Assembly: GCF_000186865.1 (NCBI RefSeq)
Contig: NW_008705651.1
Span: 4,084-15,653, forward strand
Direction: 5' to 3'
DNA: 11,570 nucleotides
DNA from: Aureococcus anophagefferens
Taxonomy: Eukaryota; Sar; Pelagophyceae; Pelagomonadales; Pelagomonadaceae
The notes under the pieces are model-generated. The model made no database searches. It saw only the letters and a program-made list of their open reading frames with translations, and was not told the DNA's origin. This document shows positions 1 to 8,022 of this stretch, one piece after another (the first letter of the stretch is position 1; each line of letters opens with the position of its first letter). The translations under genes and the position numbers were made by a program.

Positions 1-138
1 AGTCCTGGAACCTGTGTGCAGCACCATGGCATGTATCCCTCTGCTCTGAAGATTGTAAATGTACTCAGCTCTCCGCCCCCAAGAGCGAGAGCCTTCGTCC
101 ACCAACATTTCTCCAACCCCTGCCAGGGGGTATTTAAA

Positions 139-759
139 TTAAAGCTGCTGGGTACTGTGCGTTGGTGTGTCGGTTGCCAAGACTCCAGGGAGAATCATCT
201 GCGAGTCCACGGTCGATTCTGATGCTAAACGCTGATCCAGAGAGCACGGAAAGTGATGTTCTTCACCTGTCGGGGTAATGATCTCAATGAGGCCGCTCCT
301 CAGCGCGGTGCTCGCGTCAATGTCCTCTTGAAGCAGCACCCATCGCCGAATGAGGTGGCATCTGACTCGCCTGCGGAGCGCCACCAGGGCAACGCCCAGG
401 GGTTGACGAAGCGTGACAGAAAGTCCAAACATAGACTGAGACGTTGCAATCGCGAGATCTGCAACTGCAACAATCAGCATTCCCCCCCCCGTCGTATGCC
501 CGTGACTCAAGAAGACGATGGGAAGATGACTGGTTCGTGACGAGAAGTGATTGAGAAGGGTTCTCGCTGCCACGGCGCTTTCGACACCACTATCAGCAGC
601 AGTGGCAAACGCGAAAACCATGATTCGTCCTGGATCATCTAGAACTGGGGTGAGCTCCTCGACCAAGGAGTCAGTCACTGAGTCCTAGGCCAGTTCGACG
701 CGGACAACACGAGAAGAATCCAGCGAGTCTACCTTGATCAACGTAACCGTCGAATGGGC
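139..759 (-). pseudogene. Enoyl-CoA hydratase/crotonase (ECH) domain of a PKS beta-branching cassette, one in-frame stop
   Basis: Read on the minus strand, this segment has a crotonase core. A stretch with GHTTGGGMLIVAVADLAIA matches the oxyanion-hole Gly-rich loop and the following 'DLAIA' strand of the family. It is followed by MFGLSVTLRQPLGVALVALR, the usual segment after that loop, with a family-like FGL and Arg-rich helix. The N-terminal beta strand (VTLIKVDSLDSSRVVRVELA) lies upstream of a TAG at 685-687, in the same frame, so the domain is longer than the open stretch that starts at 678. In bacterial beta-branching, ECH1 dehydrates and ECH2 decarboxylates the HMG-type intermediate on an ACP; I cannot tell which type this is. 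It directly follows the HMG-CoA synthase domain in the same frame with no linker to speak of. The domain assignment is firm; the role rests on context. Confidence 0.72.
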
Positions 760-1975
760 TTCGTAGGCACGGACCCCCATTGCACTAACGCTCTTGAGAT
801 AAAAGGCTGCATCCTATCAGCTCTCGCGATGCGATGGCTCGTATCCAAATCATCTGTGTGTCATCTCGAAAGCATTTACTAGTAGTAGGGCGTCCTCTGT
901 CGATGTCTGCTATCGACTATTTAGACCGACAAGCACATCTGAAGCGTACACGGGCGCAGCAGTAGCGTCCAGTCCGAACATGCTAGCGGCGCAACCGGAT
1001 CCATATGCCATGCACAGGGTGCGTTGAATAGCAAGGCTGTCACCAATCTTCAGAGCGAGTGAAAGTAAACTAGCATAGACCGGGCACGTGTAGGTGGTAG
1101 CATTCTGGGCACTTATGGCAACGCCAGTCTCAACATGCTTTTGGAACAAATTCTCGTGTTGGGCCTTGGAAAGTTTACCATACATCACTCCACACATGAG
1201 TCACAGGTTCCTCTTTGAATGATAAGGAGCGTTATTGTGGTACGCGACTAGATCAAAGGTTGCCAGTAGTTCCCGTCGACCCACTGTTTCACTAAATCAG
1301 CCCTGGCACCACATCATGGCCTCTTCGTATTGACCAGTTGCGATGTTCACGTCTATTACCGCGTCGTTTGTGGGCCACCCGACGGGCCGATAGAAGTCCC
1401 AGGAGTGCTTGATGAATGTCGCGCGCTCTCGCTGGAGCAGCAATGCTGCTTGCGACGCTACCACCAGGGATATTGAAGACACCCCAATACCAGAGATATG
1501 AGCAGGATCTGGGTGGACCGCCGGGTCGGAACAGACCACGACACCGTACATGCCATTCCATGCTCTGCTCTGGAGCCAGCTCGTGGTACTGAATAATGCA
1601 TTTGTCCCACCATAGCACGCATTGAAAGTGTCGAGCCCTTCAACACTGTGGTGGTCGTCAGCCTGGAATAATTGACATCAAGAACGACTTGATTGACTTG
1701 CCGCGGTCCACCGCGCTTTCTGTGCCAACCTCGAGGCGGCCGAGTTCCATAAAGGCCAGCTCACACTATCAAAGCAGTCTACTTAAACTTGACAATGCTA
1801 GCGAGACAGTGTCTTCATCGTCGCTTACAAGAGTGATATTGTCCTGACCGCGCCCCATTGTGTATCTGCCGGGACTGTCGTGGAATGCTTCCACGCTTGA
1901 GGCGTTCAGCGCTAGATTCGGAGCGTAGTAGGACAGAGCGGCAATTCCGATGGCATTGGATTCGAAAGTTATGTC
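760..1975 (-). pseudogene. HMG-CoA synthase-like domain (beta-branching type), in line with the PKS; several stops and one frameshift
   Basis: In polyketide beta-branching this enzyme condenses an acetyl-ACP with a beta-keto acyl-ACP. Family landmarks appear in order on the minus strand: an N-terminal block ending in GRYTMGRGQDNITLVSDDED (near 1870-1815); ELGRLEVGTESAVDRGKSIK (about 1750-1690); FNACYGGTNALFST with the catalytic Cys codon at 1615-1617; the segment VVVCSDPAVHPDPAHISG; a DFY-containing strand; YHNNAPYHS in the place of the catalytic-His region; YTCPVYASLLSLALKIGDSL; and YGSGCAASMFGL. The C-terminal block ends in AFYLKSVSAMGVRAYE, like the C-terminus of PksG/MupH-type enzymes. 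Adjacent TGA and TAG lie at 1766-1771; other stops include TGA at 1297-1299, TGA at 1201-1203 and TAG at 910-912. A 1-nt type frame change lies near 1660-1672. There is no clear start Met: the frame runs in from upstream, which suggests a domain rather than a separate gene. A housekeeping mevalonate enzyme is less likely given its position. Confidence 0.82.
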
Positions 1976-2337
1976 TGCAGTGCCGAGTGGAGCCAGGGAA
2001 GCGCCGCGTCACTGCACGTGGATCCCGCTCGCCACCGCCGTGTTATCCCAGGATGCAGCGTCTGCCACGAGGAAACGCACCGCGCGATCTGCAACCATTG
2101 CGCGATACAGATGCTTTATCTGCGTATCAGCGCTCTGATGTGAATACATGTCGATTGCGAGTATTTCTTACGGGCCACCAACCTCACCCTCATTGAGAGC
2201 AGTTGCCAACGACAGTAGGAAAAATCCAGCGGACTGCGCTTGCGAGTCTCAAGAGGCTGGAAATCGTAGCATAGCCTTACCAAAATTATCAAACTGCAGC
2301 GTGCCAAGCGCGTCGCTGCAAATGGTCCAAGTCTGCA
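1976..2337 (-). pseudogene. PKS segment without an assigned domain, between the post-KS region and the HMG-CoA synthase domain
   Basis: This stretch is in the same minus-strand frame as the segments on both sides, broken only by in-frame stops (TGA at 2009-2011 and two more upstream). The readable peptide includes LQTWTICSDALGTLQFDNFG, then FFLLSLATALNEGEVGG, then MVADRAVRFLVADAASWD. The alternation resembles a Rossmann-like structural subdomain such as the N-terminal half of a PKS ketoreductase, but I see no NADP-binding GxGxxG and no Ser-Tyr-Lys triad, so I do not assign it. What is seen is reading-frame continuity; the domain type is unknown. Confidence 0.4.
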
Positions 2338-2815
2338 GACCTGCTGGTTGGTGAACAATCTTGGAAATCTCAGCCTGCGAACCATCCTGCAGCACCACAC
2401 CGCACGCAAGTGCTCGAGACTGTCACGACTGCGTCACAACAGCCCAAGTATGCGCTGTAGAGTCAATGCGACAACCAAGCAGGCTGTTGTTAGTCTGCGA
2501 CATGATTCAGTGATTGAAGCGAACGTCACCAAGAGATGAACGCAGTCCACCGCCTGCTAGCGACAAAAGGACTGTATAGGCGCACGTGTTGACGTCGCGA
2601 TCTCCGGCGCGAGGTGCTGTTGTTGCGCTTTGGGCGAGTCCAGAGTCCTGCTGCGTCGTCCATCGACTTGCTCGCCGCTCGTCAGAGACGATTGGTCACT
2701 TAGCGCGATAGAGCGAAAGTGACCTGGCTGTGTTCAGGACTGAGCCTTATCACGCCACAGCCACGAACGCCCCGTGCGCGATGGTCCCGCTGAAGCCAAA
2801 CGAGCTCAGCCGACA
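2338..2815 (-). repeat. Direct repeat, copy A: end of KS1 plus post-KS segment (possibly dehydratase-like)
   Basis: The segment 2338 to about 2690 matches 5077 to about 5430 at roughly 85-90% identity by eye, in the same orientation; weaker similarity continues to about 2815 and 5548. On the minus strand it encodes the KS end and then a post-KS peptide containing AYTVLLSLA, GDVRFNH, a Trp-Ala-Val-Val strand and AEISKIVHQPAG. The pattern resembles the N-terminal hot-dog half of a PKS dehydratase, but the HxxxGxxxxP motif is not visible, so that label is tentative. Both copies share two in-frame TGA codons at the same places. The repeat ends abruptly at the HQPAG codons, after which the two copies have unrelated sequence. 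Confidence 0.75.
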
Positions 2816-4100
2816 CGCAGACAATCGTTGGATGTTGCCTCCGGCCGACGCCTCAGCGGGCATCTCGAAGGATGTCGACACGATCGAAAACAGATGCGTG
2901 TTCAGCCTACGACCTTCAAGGTTGGGGCGATTTGCTTCCAAGGGGCGCAGACAGCCTGAGCTGCGCATTCATAGCGATCAAGCATGTACGAAGTGGTACG
3001 AGCACGAGAGAGGCCAACCCCGCGACAGCCGCCGATGCCTCCAAGTGACCCATGTTCGACTTCAGAGATGCGCACTGTGTTGGCTTGGAGTTCATACACA
3101 AAGCTTCCATAGCAGCGCCAACCTGGGAGAAAAGAATAGCTACGTTGTCACTGCCCTTCAACTGCGCACTTCAACGGGGTCTCCGAGCGCCGTGCCAGTG
3201 CCGTGCGCTTCGAGCGCCCGGTAAATGGCATCATTATCTTGAACTGTTTCGATGAGTCGCCTTTGCGATGAACCATTGGGCGCGGTCAAGCTCGCGCTCG
3301 GGCCGTCTTGCTGCACGGCCGTGCCAAGGACCGAAATCTTGGAGTGGGAGGATAACAAAAAGGCCCCACATCCTTCGCCGCGGCAGTAGCCATCCGCCCG
3401 ACTATCGAAAGTATGGCATCATCCACGCGAGGATGTCATTCCAGCGACCGACGTCATCTTATTCGCGGCTTCACTGAGAATTTTGGTGCCAATGTCGAGG
3501 CAATCTCCACATTCTTGACCTCAGAGGGCTATTCAGCAAGAGTGCAAGGCCACCAGGGAAGAAGCGCAAGCGGTATCGACGGAGTAGCACGGCCCAACGA
3601 GACCAAGTGTGTACGCCAGCCTCCCGGAAGCAATCGACAGCGCCGTCCCGCTGGCAGAGTACACATTGATGTCCGTTTTATCGTCCCTCAGACCACTGGG
3701 CTCGCAACCGACGAATACTCCGACATTGGAATACATGAGCCGATGTCGCGCTACTGAAGCAGTCTTCTGTTCATAACCTCAATGAATGGCGCGGTAGCCG
3801 ACATGTAGTACGAATCTCTGCTGCGGATCCACCGACCTCGCTTCGAGAATTGAGATACGGAAGACGAGCACATCAATACTGCATTAATGGATATTCGTAA
3901 ACGAGCCGTAGTTCGCGGCTACGGAATTGAATGTCGCCCATCGCATCAGAGGGGCACTCGAGTTGGTCGTGTGCGCGCGCGTCGACAGTGAGCATAGCGC
4001 CGTGTCCAAGCAAAGCGACCTTGGGAGCTAGAAGCTCCATGCCACAATCGTCGTTAACGCCCATTCCAATTTTTCGCTCGGTGACAATGGCAGCGAAATT
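2745..4100 (-). pseudogene. PKS ketosynthase domain KS1, catalytic triad kept, frame broken
   Basis: KS domains carry out the decarboxylative condensation that extends a polyketide. Minus-strand landmarks in order: an N-terminal piece with GMGVNDDCGMELLAP (about 4064); RSVDPQQRFVL (Asp codon 3827-3829); VDTACASSLVALH with the active-site Cys codon at 3566-3568; DSRADGYCRGEGCGAF; QQDGPSASLTAPNGSSQ; LEAHGTGTALGDPVE with the first His codon at 3203-3205; KSNMGHLEASAAVAGL with the second His codon at 3045-3047; and LSSFGFSGTIAHG near 2770-2810. From about 3850 to 3170 one frame holds throughout, interrupted only by stops such as the TGA at 3419-3421, where KS2 has Arg. The frame change at 3169/3123 is explained by a probable intron. 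Further changes near 3890 and 2950 look like indels or unseen introns. No AT follows it, unlike KS2. Confidence 0.85.
3123..3169 (-). other. Probable 47-nt spliceosomal intron inside KS1
   Basis: On the minus strand the segment begins GTGCGC and ends in a pyrimidine-rich tract, TTCTTTTCTCCCAG. Removing it joins GDPVE to VGAAMEAL. That is the continuous family motif and matches KS2, which reads GDPIEVGAAVSVL with no interruption. The segment itself holds stops in the KS frame, and 47 nt is exactly what restores the frame downstream. No other GT...AG pair in the PKS was found that repairs a frame equally well. Confidence 0.7.
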
Positions 4101-4135
4101 TTCAATTTGGATTGCATGACCTGAGGCTCAGACGT

Positions 4136-4819
4136 CTACGAGCTCTCGGGGCTCGCAAAAAGAAGGACCGCAATGGACTCTACTGTCGGATGGTCAAATA
4201 GCATCACTGGGGTCATTTCGATCCCAGATTCTGTAGATAAGGTCTGCGTGAAGTCTGCCGCAGCGAGAGAGTCCAAACCCGCCGACATCAACGGAGTGTT
4301 TGTGTCTACTGACGTACCAAGCGCTTCCTGGGCCACGGAACACACCAATTGCATCGTGGCTTCGTGGTAGACGTCGGCGTTGAACTTAAGGGCTCCAGCT
4401 CCTCTCATAGTTACGCTGCGTGGACCAAGCTCAAGTGTGACGTCGACATTCTTTGACAGAACGCTCACAATAGCGTCTAGTGTTGGGTGGTCGAAAAGCA
4501 TTGTCGGGCTGACTTCTAGTCCAAATTTTGTAGAGATGGTCTGTGTGACGTCCGTTGCGGCAACGGAATCCAAACCTGCGGACATCAATGGCAGGTTAGT
4601 GTCTACCATGGTTCCAAGAGCCTCCAGTGTTAGGGTATTATCCAGATTGATGGCTCCGAGAGCACATACTCGTATATGTGAGTCTACGATTGAGCGTGAC
4701 GACGCTGCCTTAGTTGACTGACGTGGCTCTTTGGAGAGATACGACGTTGAGCGAAGGAAGCGAGTGTGAAGCATACTAGCTTTTGCTGGGAAGCCAGTCT
4801 CTGACAACCCCTTGCTCAA
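4136..4819 (-). pseudogene. Two tandem acyl carrier protein domains of the PKS (open 227-codon stretch)
   Basis: This is the longest clearly PKS stretch without a stop. Residues about 50-125 form one ACP: an N-terminal helix, LPLMSAGLDSVAATDV, then MLFDHPTLDAIVSVL. Residues about 145-222 form a second, closely similar ACP with PLMSAGLDSLAAADF and MLFDHPTVESIAVLL. The phosphopantetheine serines are residue 85 (codon 4565-4567) and residue 184 (codon 4268-4270). Tandem ACPs are common at beta-branching modules, which fits the HMG-CoA synthase and crotonase downstream. The Trp a few residues after the Ser that flags many bacterial beta-branching ACPs is not present. The first Met is only the start of the open stretch; the true start lies in the upstream PKS. 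It is probably a fragment of the broken synthase, although its frame is intact. Confidence 0.88.
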
Positions 4820-5076
4820 CCACGAAGGTACATGGGCTTAAGCGCCCGTCTAGTGGGTGTCTCCAAGCCGTGATGACACTTGAGCGCCGCCCGCGGACCT
4901 CAAACATACCGAGCCATGGCACCCTATTGCTCAACTAAATGGCAGCATCCAAAGCGCCCGTTATGACAGAAAGCAGGTCTTTCTCCGACTTGGTATGCAG
5001 CAGTTGTTGGGTCGCGGGTGTCTAGAATGTGCAGGAAACGGAAAATGCACTAGCCTAGCGAACTGTCCTCTCGGCC
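4820..5076 (-). other. PKS linker region, no domain recognised
   Basis: About 260 bases lie between the duplicated post-KS segment and the tandem ACPs. On the minus strand they hold short open pieces with stops and no motif I can place. The sequence next to the repeat end differs from the sequence next to copy A, so this is new flank at the duplication breakpoint. Confidence 0.4.
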
Positions 5077-5548
5077 GACCTGCTGGTTGGTGAACAATCT
5101 TGGAAATCTCGGCCTGCGAATCATCCTGCAGCACCAAACCGCACGCAAGCACTCGAGGCTGTCACGACTGCGTCACAACAGCCCAAGTACGCGCCGTAGA
5201 GTCAAAGCGACAACCAAGCACGCTGTTGTGAGTCTGTGACATGAATCAGTGATTGAAGCGAACGTCACCAAGAGATGCATGAGTTCCACCGAGTGCCAAC
5301 GACAAAAGGACTGTATAGGCGCACGTGTTGACGTCGCGATCTCCGGTGCGAGGTGCCATCATCGCGCTTTGGGCAATTCCAGAGTCCTGTTGCTTCGTCC
5401 ATCGACTTGCTCGCCGCTCACCAGAGACCGTTTGCAGCCGAGCACGATAGAGGGAAGGCAATTTGGCAGTGTACTTGGAGAACTGTGACTAGACCATAGC
5501 CGCTAAGGCCCCATGCGCGATCGTCCCGGTCGCCCCGAAAGAACTCTA
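5077..5548 (-). repeat. Direct repeat, copy B: extra KS-end plus post-KS segment, inserted after an AT remnant
   Basis: This is the partner of 2338-2815. Its minus-strand 5' end encodes a second KS C-terminal motif (SSFGATGTIAHGALAAM, about 5548-5500), although KS2 already has its own intact C-terminal motif at 5703-5743. Then follow LYRARLQTVSGERRASRW, AYTVLLSLALGG, GDVRFNH and AEISKIVHQPAG in a single frame with in-frame stops (TAG at 5489-5491, then TGA codons shared with copy A). It looks like a piece of another KS/post-KS region copied or recombined into this place. Confidence 0.75.
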
Positions 5549-5630
5549 TTTTTTTACCATAACCATTGGTGCCTTGGCCCGGTACTACGAGGAAGAACTG
5601 AATTTCACTTCGATCCGTTTTGTTGTGCAA
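5549..5630 (-). pseudogene. Remnant of a PKS acyltransferase N-terminus
   Basis: The peptide IQFFLVVPGQGTNGYGK resembles the first strand and GQG loop of PKS acyltransferases (typically hydrophobic residues followed by PGQGxQxxGMG). It lies just downstream of KS2, where a cis-AT module would have its AT. After about ten more codons the sequence becomes the KS end of repeat copy B, so the rest of the AT, including the GHSxG nucleophile loop, is absent. The match is short, so this is a moderate call. Confidence 0.5.
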
Positions 5631-5659
5631 TTATCTTAATGACCTTAACATCGCTTACG

Positions 5660-6700
5660 GACACTATTGGTCTGACAATTCATCAGTCCTCGCATATTAA
5701 ACGCGCCATGGGCTATTGTCCCGCTGTATCCAAACGAGCTCAATCAACTCATGGCGGAGGATTCTATTGTGCTCGGAGAAGCTTCCGTTGGGAACTGAAA
5801 TAAGTCAATCGCTAAAGAGCCAAGATGGGAATTAAGAAAACGTAAGGCACACAACGGAACGTGTGTGGACCGAAGCGAAATCAAAGACACCAATCCCGCA
5901 ACCGCAGCAGTCGCCTCCAGGTGCCCGATATTGCTTTTGATCGTTCGACAGGAGACTGAAGACTACGCAGCACAGAGCACGCTCACAGCCGCTCCAACCT
6001 CAATTGGATCGCCAAGCGCAGTGCCAGTTCCATGAGCTTCAAGAGCAACACTGTTTGCTACACCGGAACCAGCAGCTCAGAGCAACGAACGCTAAGAGGC
6101 TCCGTTCGGAGCAGTGAGGCTCGCGCTTGGACCGTCTTATCGAACGGCAGTCGAGCGAATCTAATGCGCAATTTCACCACCACGAGAATCACAAATAAAT
6201 CCGACGCAGCCTTCGCCGCGGCAGTATCCATCGGCGCGGCTATCGAACGAGTGGCATCGGCCGCGATTTGACAGCATGCCGGCTACAGAAAATGCAGCAT
6301 ACATGTCTTGTTCGAGGACGCCTCCCGCCGCGACGCACGCTTCTTCGCACTCCGTTCACTACAATCCTACCGTTGCGAGATGCGCCGCGACGAGAGAGGC
6401 CGAACACGCAGAATCGACGGGGAAACAAGGGCCGGTCAGGCCAAGCACGTAAGAAACGCGGCCCGATGCTATCGACACCGAATTCGCCGTCCCGTCGTAG
6501 AGGCTCGGCTTTGCACTTTCAGTAGACGATCCAAAGCTAGAGCCACCGAGTAGGATGGTAAATAAGCCAATATAAACGCCGACGAGCTTGTTTGTCAACG
6601 CGGAGCGATGCTTGCCGCGAGCTATGAATGCAGCGTACGAGATCTCGAGCAGTTACAATTGGACAGAATTCACATGGTTGGATTCTGACTTGGACATGTT
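5660..6700 (-). pseudogene. PKS ketosynthase domain KS2, one frame throughout with about nine in-frame stops
   Basis: All KS landmarks lie in one minus-strand frame: LLEISYAAFIARG; LVGVYIG; SIASGRVSYVLGLTGPCFPV followed at once by DSACSASLVAAH (active-site Cys codon 6404-6406); FSVAGMLSNRGRCHSFDS; RADGYCRGEGC; DGPSASLTAPNGAS; LEAHGTGTALGDPIEVGAA (His codon 6032-6034); KSNIGHLEATAAVAGLVSL (His codon 5921-5923); FQFPTEA; and LSSFGYSGTIAHGAF (5703-5743). In-frame stops include TAA 6137-6139, TAG 6092-6094, TGA 6077-6079 and TGA 5744-5746. At these four sites KS1 or the family motif has Gln, Gln, Arg and Arg. I see no frameshift over about 330 codons. The domain is followed by an AT remnant, so it came from a cis-AT type module. 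There is no intron at the position where KS1 has one. Confidence 0.87.
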
Positions 6701-6943
6701 CCAGTTGTGGCGCTGAAGTAGTCCAATATTATACACAAGGTTTCCGTACCTGGCTGATGTGTGAGAAGCGTCTAATGATCGATTCAATGGTATGTTTGAT
6801 CCCGACGCGACACTTAGAAGGGCGAACTTTCGGAAGCTCGGACTATCTCAGACCGTTCAAGGGAGCTAGAAGCACACACCGCAAACACGCACCATGCTTG
6901 TTGATCTTGTCGCTAAGATTTTGTTTGTCGAAGCTGGCGAAGA
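6701..6943 (-). other. ACP-to-KS2 linker and KS2 N-terminus, not readable
   Basis: The expected N-terminal KS motifs (GMxCRxPG and the following helix) should lie here on the minus strand, but no frame gives a convincing match. The stretch has several stops in every frame. It is presumably decayed or indel-scrambled PKS sequence. Confidence 0.35.
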
Positions 6944-7450
6944 TCACCCAACTTCAAGATGACTGCGCAGCCTATTCAAACTTGAATGCTCGAGCAGGAC
7001 TAGAGGTGTGATGTTCCTCATGGATAGGGCGGTGCTGATTCTTTCGGCCATACTGGTCAATATCAAAGAATTCACACCTAGTTCCAAGAATCCACGGTCG
7101 GGTTCTGTCATCGAGCGTGGAATCAATGCCCGAAAGAGCTCTTCAATCATATCACCGGCGCCAAGCGCCGATGATCCCGTAGATACTATCGTGTCGCTCG
7201 AGTCGCATGACCCAAACTTCCCTATCTCTACAGCACGTGCAAAAGCTCGAACATCTTCAGCCATGGACTGTCCGAGCGCGACCTGCCACACTAGTGAATC
7301 GGAGAGATCGCGGCAACACTCTGCTCCCATTTTTACCAGCATGGACATGCCGAGTTCGATAAATACAGTCAATCCATCTTCGACAGCAGCGCGAACAGCC
7401 GGGTAGAACAAGACTGGTAAAACGGCATGCGCCGGCGGCTCAGAAGCATG
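6944..7450 (-). pseudogene. C-terminal part of a PKS acyltransferase followed by an ACP domain
   Basis: On the minus strand the open frame begins with PVLFYPAVRAAVEDGLTVFI then ELG, which matches the late AT strand (PVxFxxAV...DGxTVFxELG). It continues through AEDVRAFARAV, the end of an AT. After a short Ser-rich linker comes an ACP: MIEELFRALIP, FLELGVNSLILTSMAERIS (phosphopantetheine Ser codon 7067-7069) and PLVLLEHSSLNRLRSHL. The reading frame is open from here into the GC-rich upstream block, but PKS similarity stops near 7450. The N-terminal two thirds of the AT, with its catalytic Ser and His, are therefore missing. This would be the end of the module before KS2. Confidence 0.78.
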
Positions 7451-7870
7451 GTACGGCTGAAGGCGATGGTACAGCTCGGCCCTGGGGCGACCTGGGACCT
7501 CCTCCTCGCGTCCCTGGCGCTGGAGGTGATGTGACCTTCGCGGTGCCCCCCGCGGGCCGCCGCGGTGCCCGAGCACCGACCACACCAACCCGACGGCTTT
7601 GAGCCCCACGACCCAGCCCTTGCGACGAAACGATGCGGAGGTGACGACAATCGATCCATGACGCTGCGCAGCCTCGAAAACTGCTCGAGGGGGGTGCTGG
7701 AGCCGAGCGTGTCCAATCCCACTCCTTAGAACCGCCCGCCCGAGTCGCCACACAATCGCCTGGATGTCTTGTTTTCACCACTGCTTCGTCCGTGCGCGCG
7801 CGGCCCTCGAAGCGGCTGGGACCGTTGCGCAGCTCCTCATATTCGCGGAGCTGTGGGGCTCCGGACTTAA
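7451..7870. other. GC-rich block, no gene recognised
   Basis: Base composition rises sharply compared with the PKS remains on one side and the AT-rich spacer on the other. Long open frames exist on the minus strand, including one continuous with the AT fragment, but their translations are Arg/Gly/Pro-rich and match no AT or other domain I know. Long frames are expected by chance in such GC-rich DNA. The block may be an insertion that replaced the N-terminal AT, or unrelated sequence joined by a rearrangement. Confidence 0.45.
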
Positions 7871-7895
7871 ACACAGTAGGTCTAAAAATGGCTAT

Positions 7896-8000
7896 ATTTA
7901 ACACACTATCGTTATTATTTAACACACTTACCTTAAAATCGCCTGAAACATAACTACATCAAACTATGACCACTAATACCATAGCACTATTTAACACACC
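7896..8000 (+). repeat. Three direct copies of ATTTAACACAC
   Basis: Copies lie at 7896-7906, 7917-7927 and 7989-7999; the first two also share the following T. The spacing is irregular (21 and 72 bases), so this is not a simple satellite. A degenerate relative (TTAAACACA) sits at 7868. Possible binding sites or mobile-element sub-repeats; no function can be assigned. Confidence 0.7.
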
Positions 8001-8004
8001 ACCC

Positions 8005-8022
8005 CTGGAATTCTGGAATTCT
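8005..8022 (+). repeat. 8-bp tandem duplication (TGGAATTC twice)
   Basis: TGGAATTC is repeated head to tail at 8006-8013 and 8014-8021, with one matching base on each side. It has the same period as the duplication that breaks the viral capping-enzyme gene, and may be a slippage or end-joining scar or a target-site type duplication. Confidence 0.8.

Noticed and set aside
1658..1674. An intron explaining the frame change inside the HMG-CoA synthase domain
   Set aside because: The only nearby GT...AG pair is 14 nt long and does not restore the frame; a small indel is simpler.
760..1975. A stand-alone mevalonate-pathway HMG-CoA synthase gene
   Set aside because: There is no start codon of its own, the frame continues from PKS sequence and into a crotonase domain, and the C-terminal block resembles the PksG type.
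685..6700. A variant genetic code (TAA/TAG as Gln, TGA as Arg) as the explanation for the stops
   Set aside because: CAA, CAG and CGA codons still occur in the same domains, TGA as Arg is not a known assignment, the intact genes end at ordinary stops, and real frameshifts exist as well. It is kept only as a testable alternative.
16..7406. Many plus-strand open frames of 60-170 codons across the PKS region
   Set aside because: They lie opposite PKS, HMG-CoA synthase or crotonase motifs on the minus strand and show no motif of their own.
7451..7870. The 160- to 269-codon minus-strand frames in the GC-rich block as a real protein
   Set aside because: Several overlapping frames are open at once and the translations are low-complexity Arg/Gly/Pro, as expected from GC-rich non-coding DNA.
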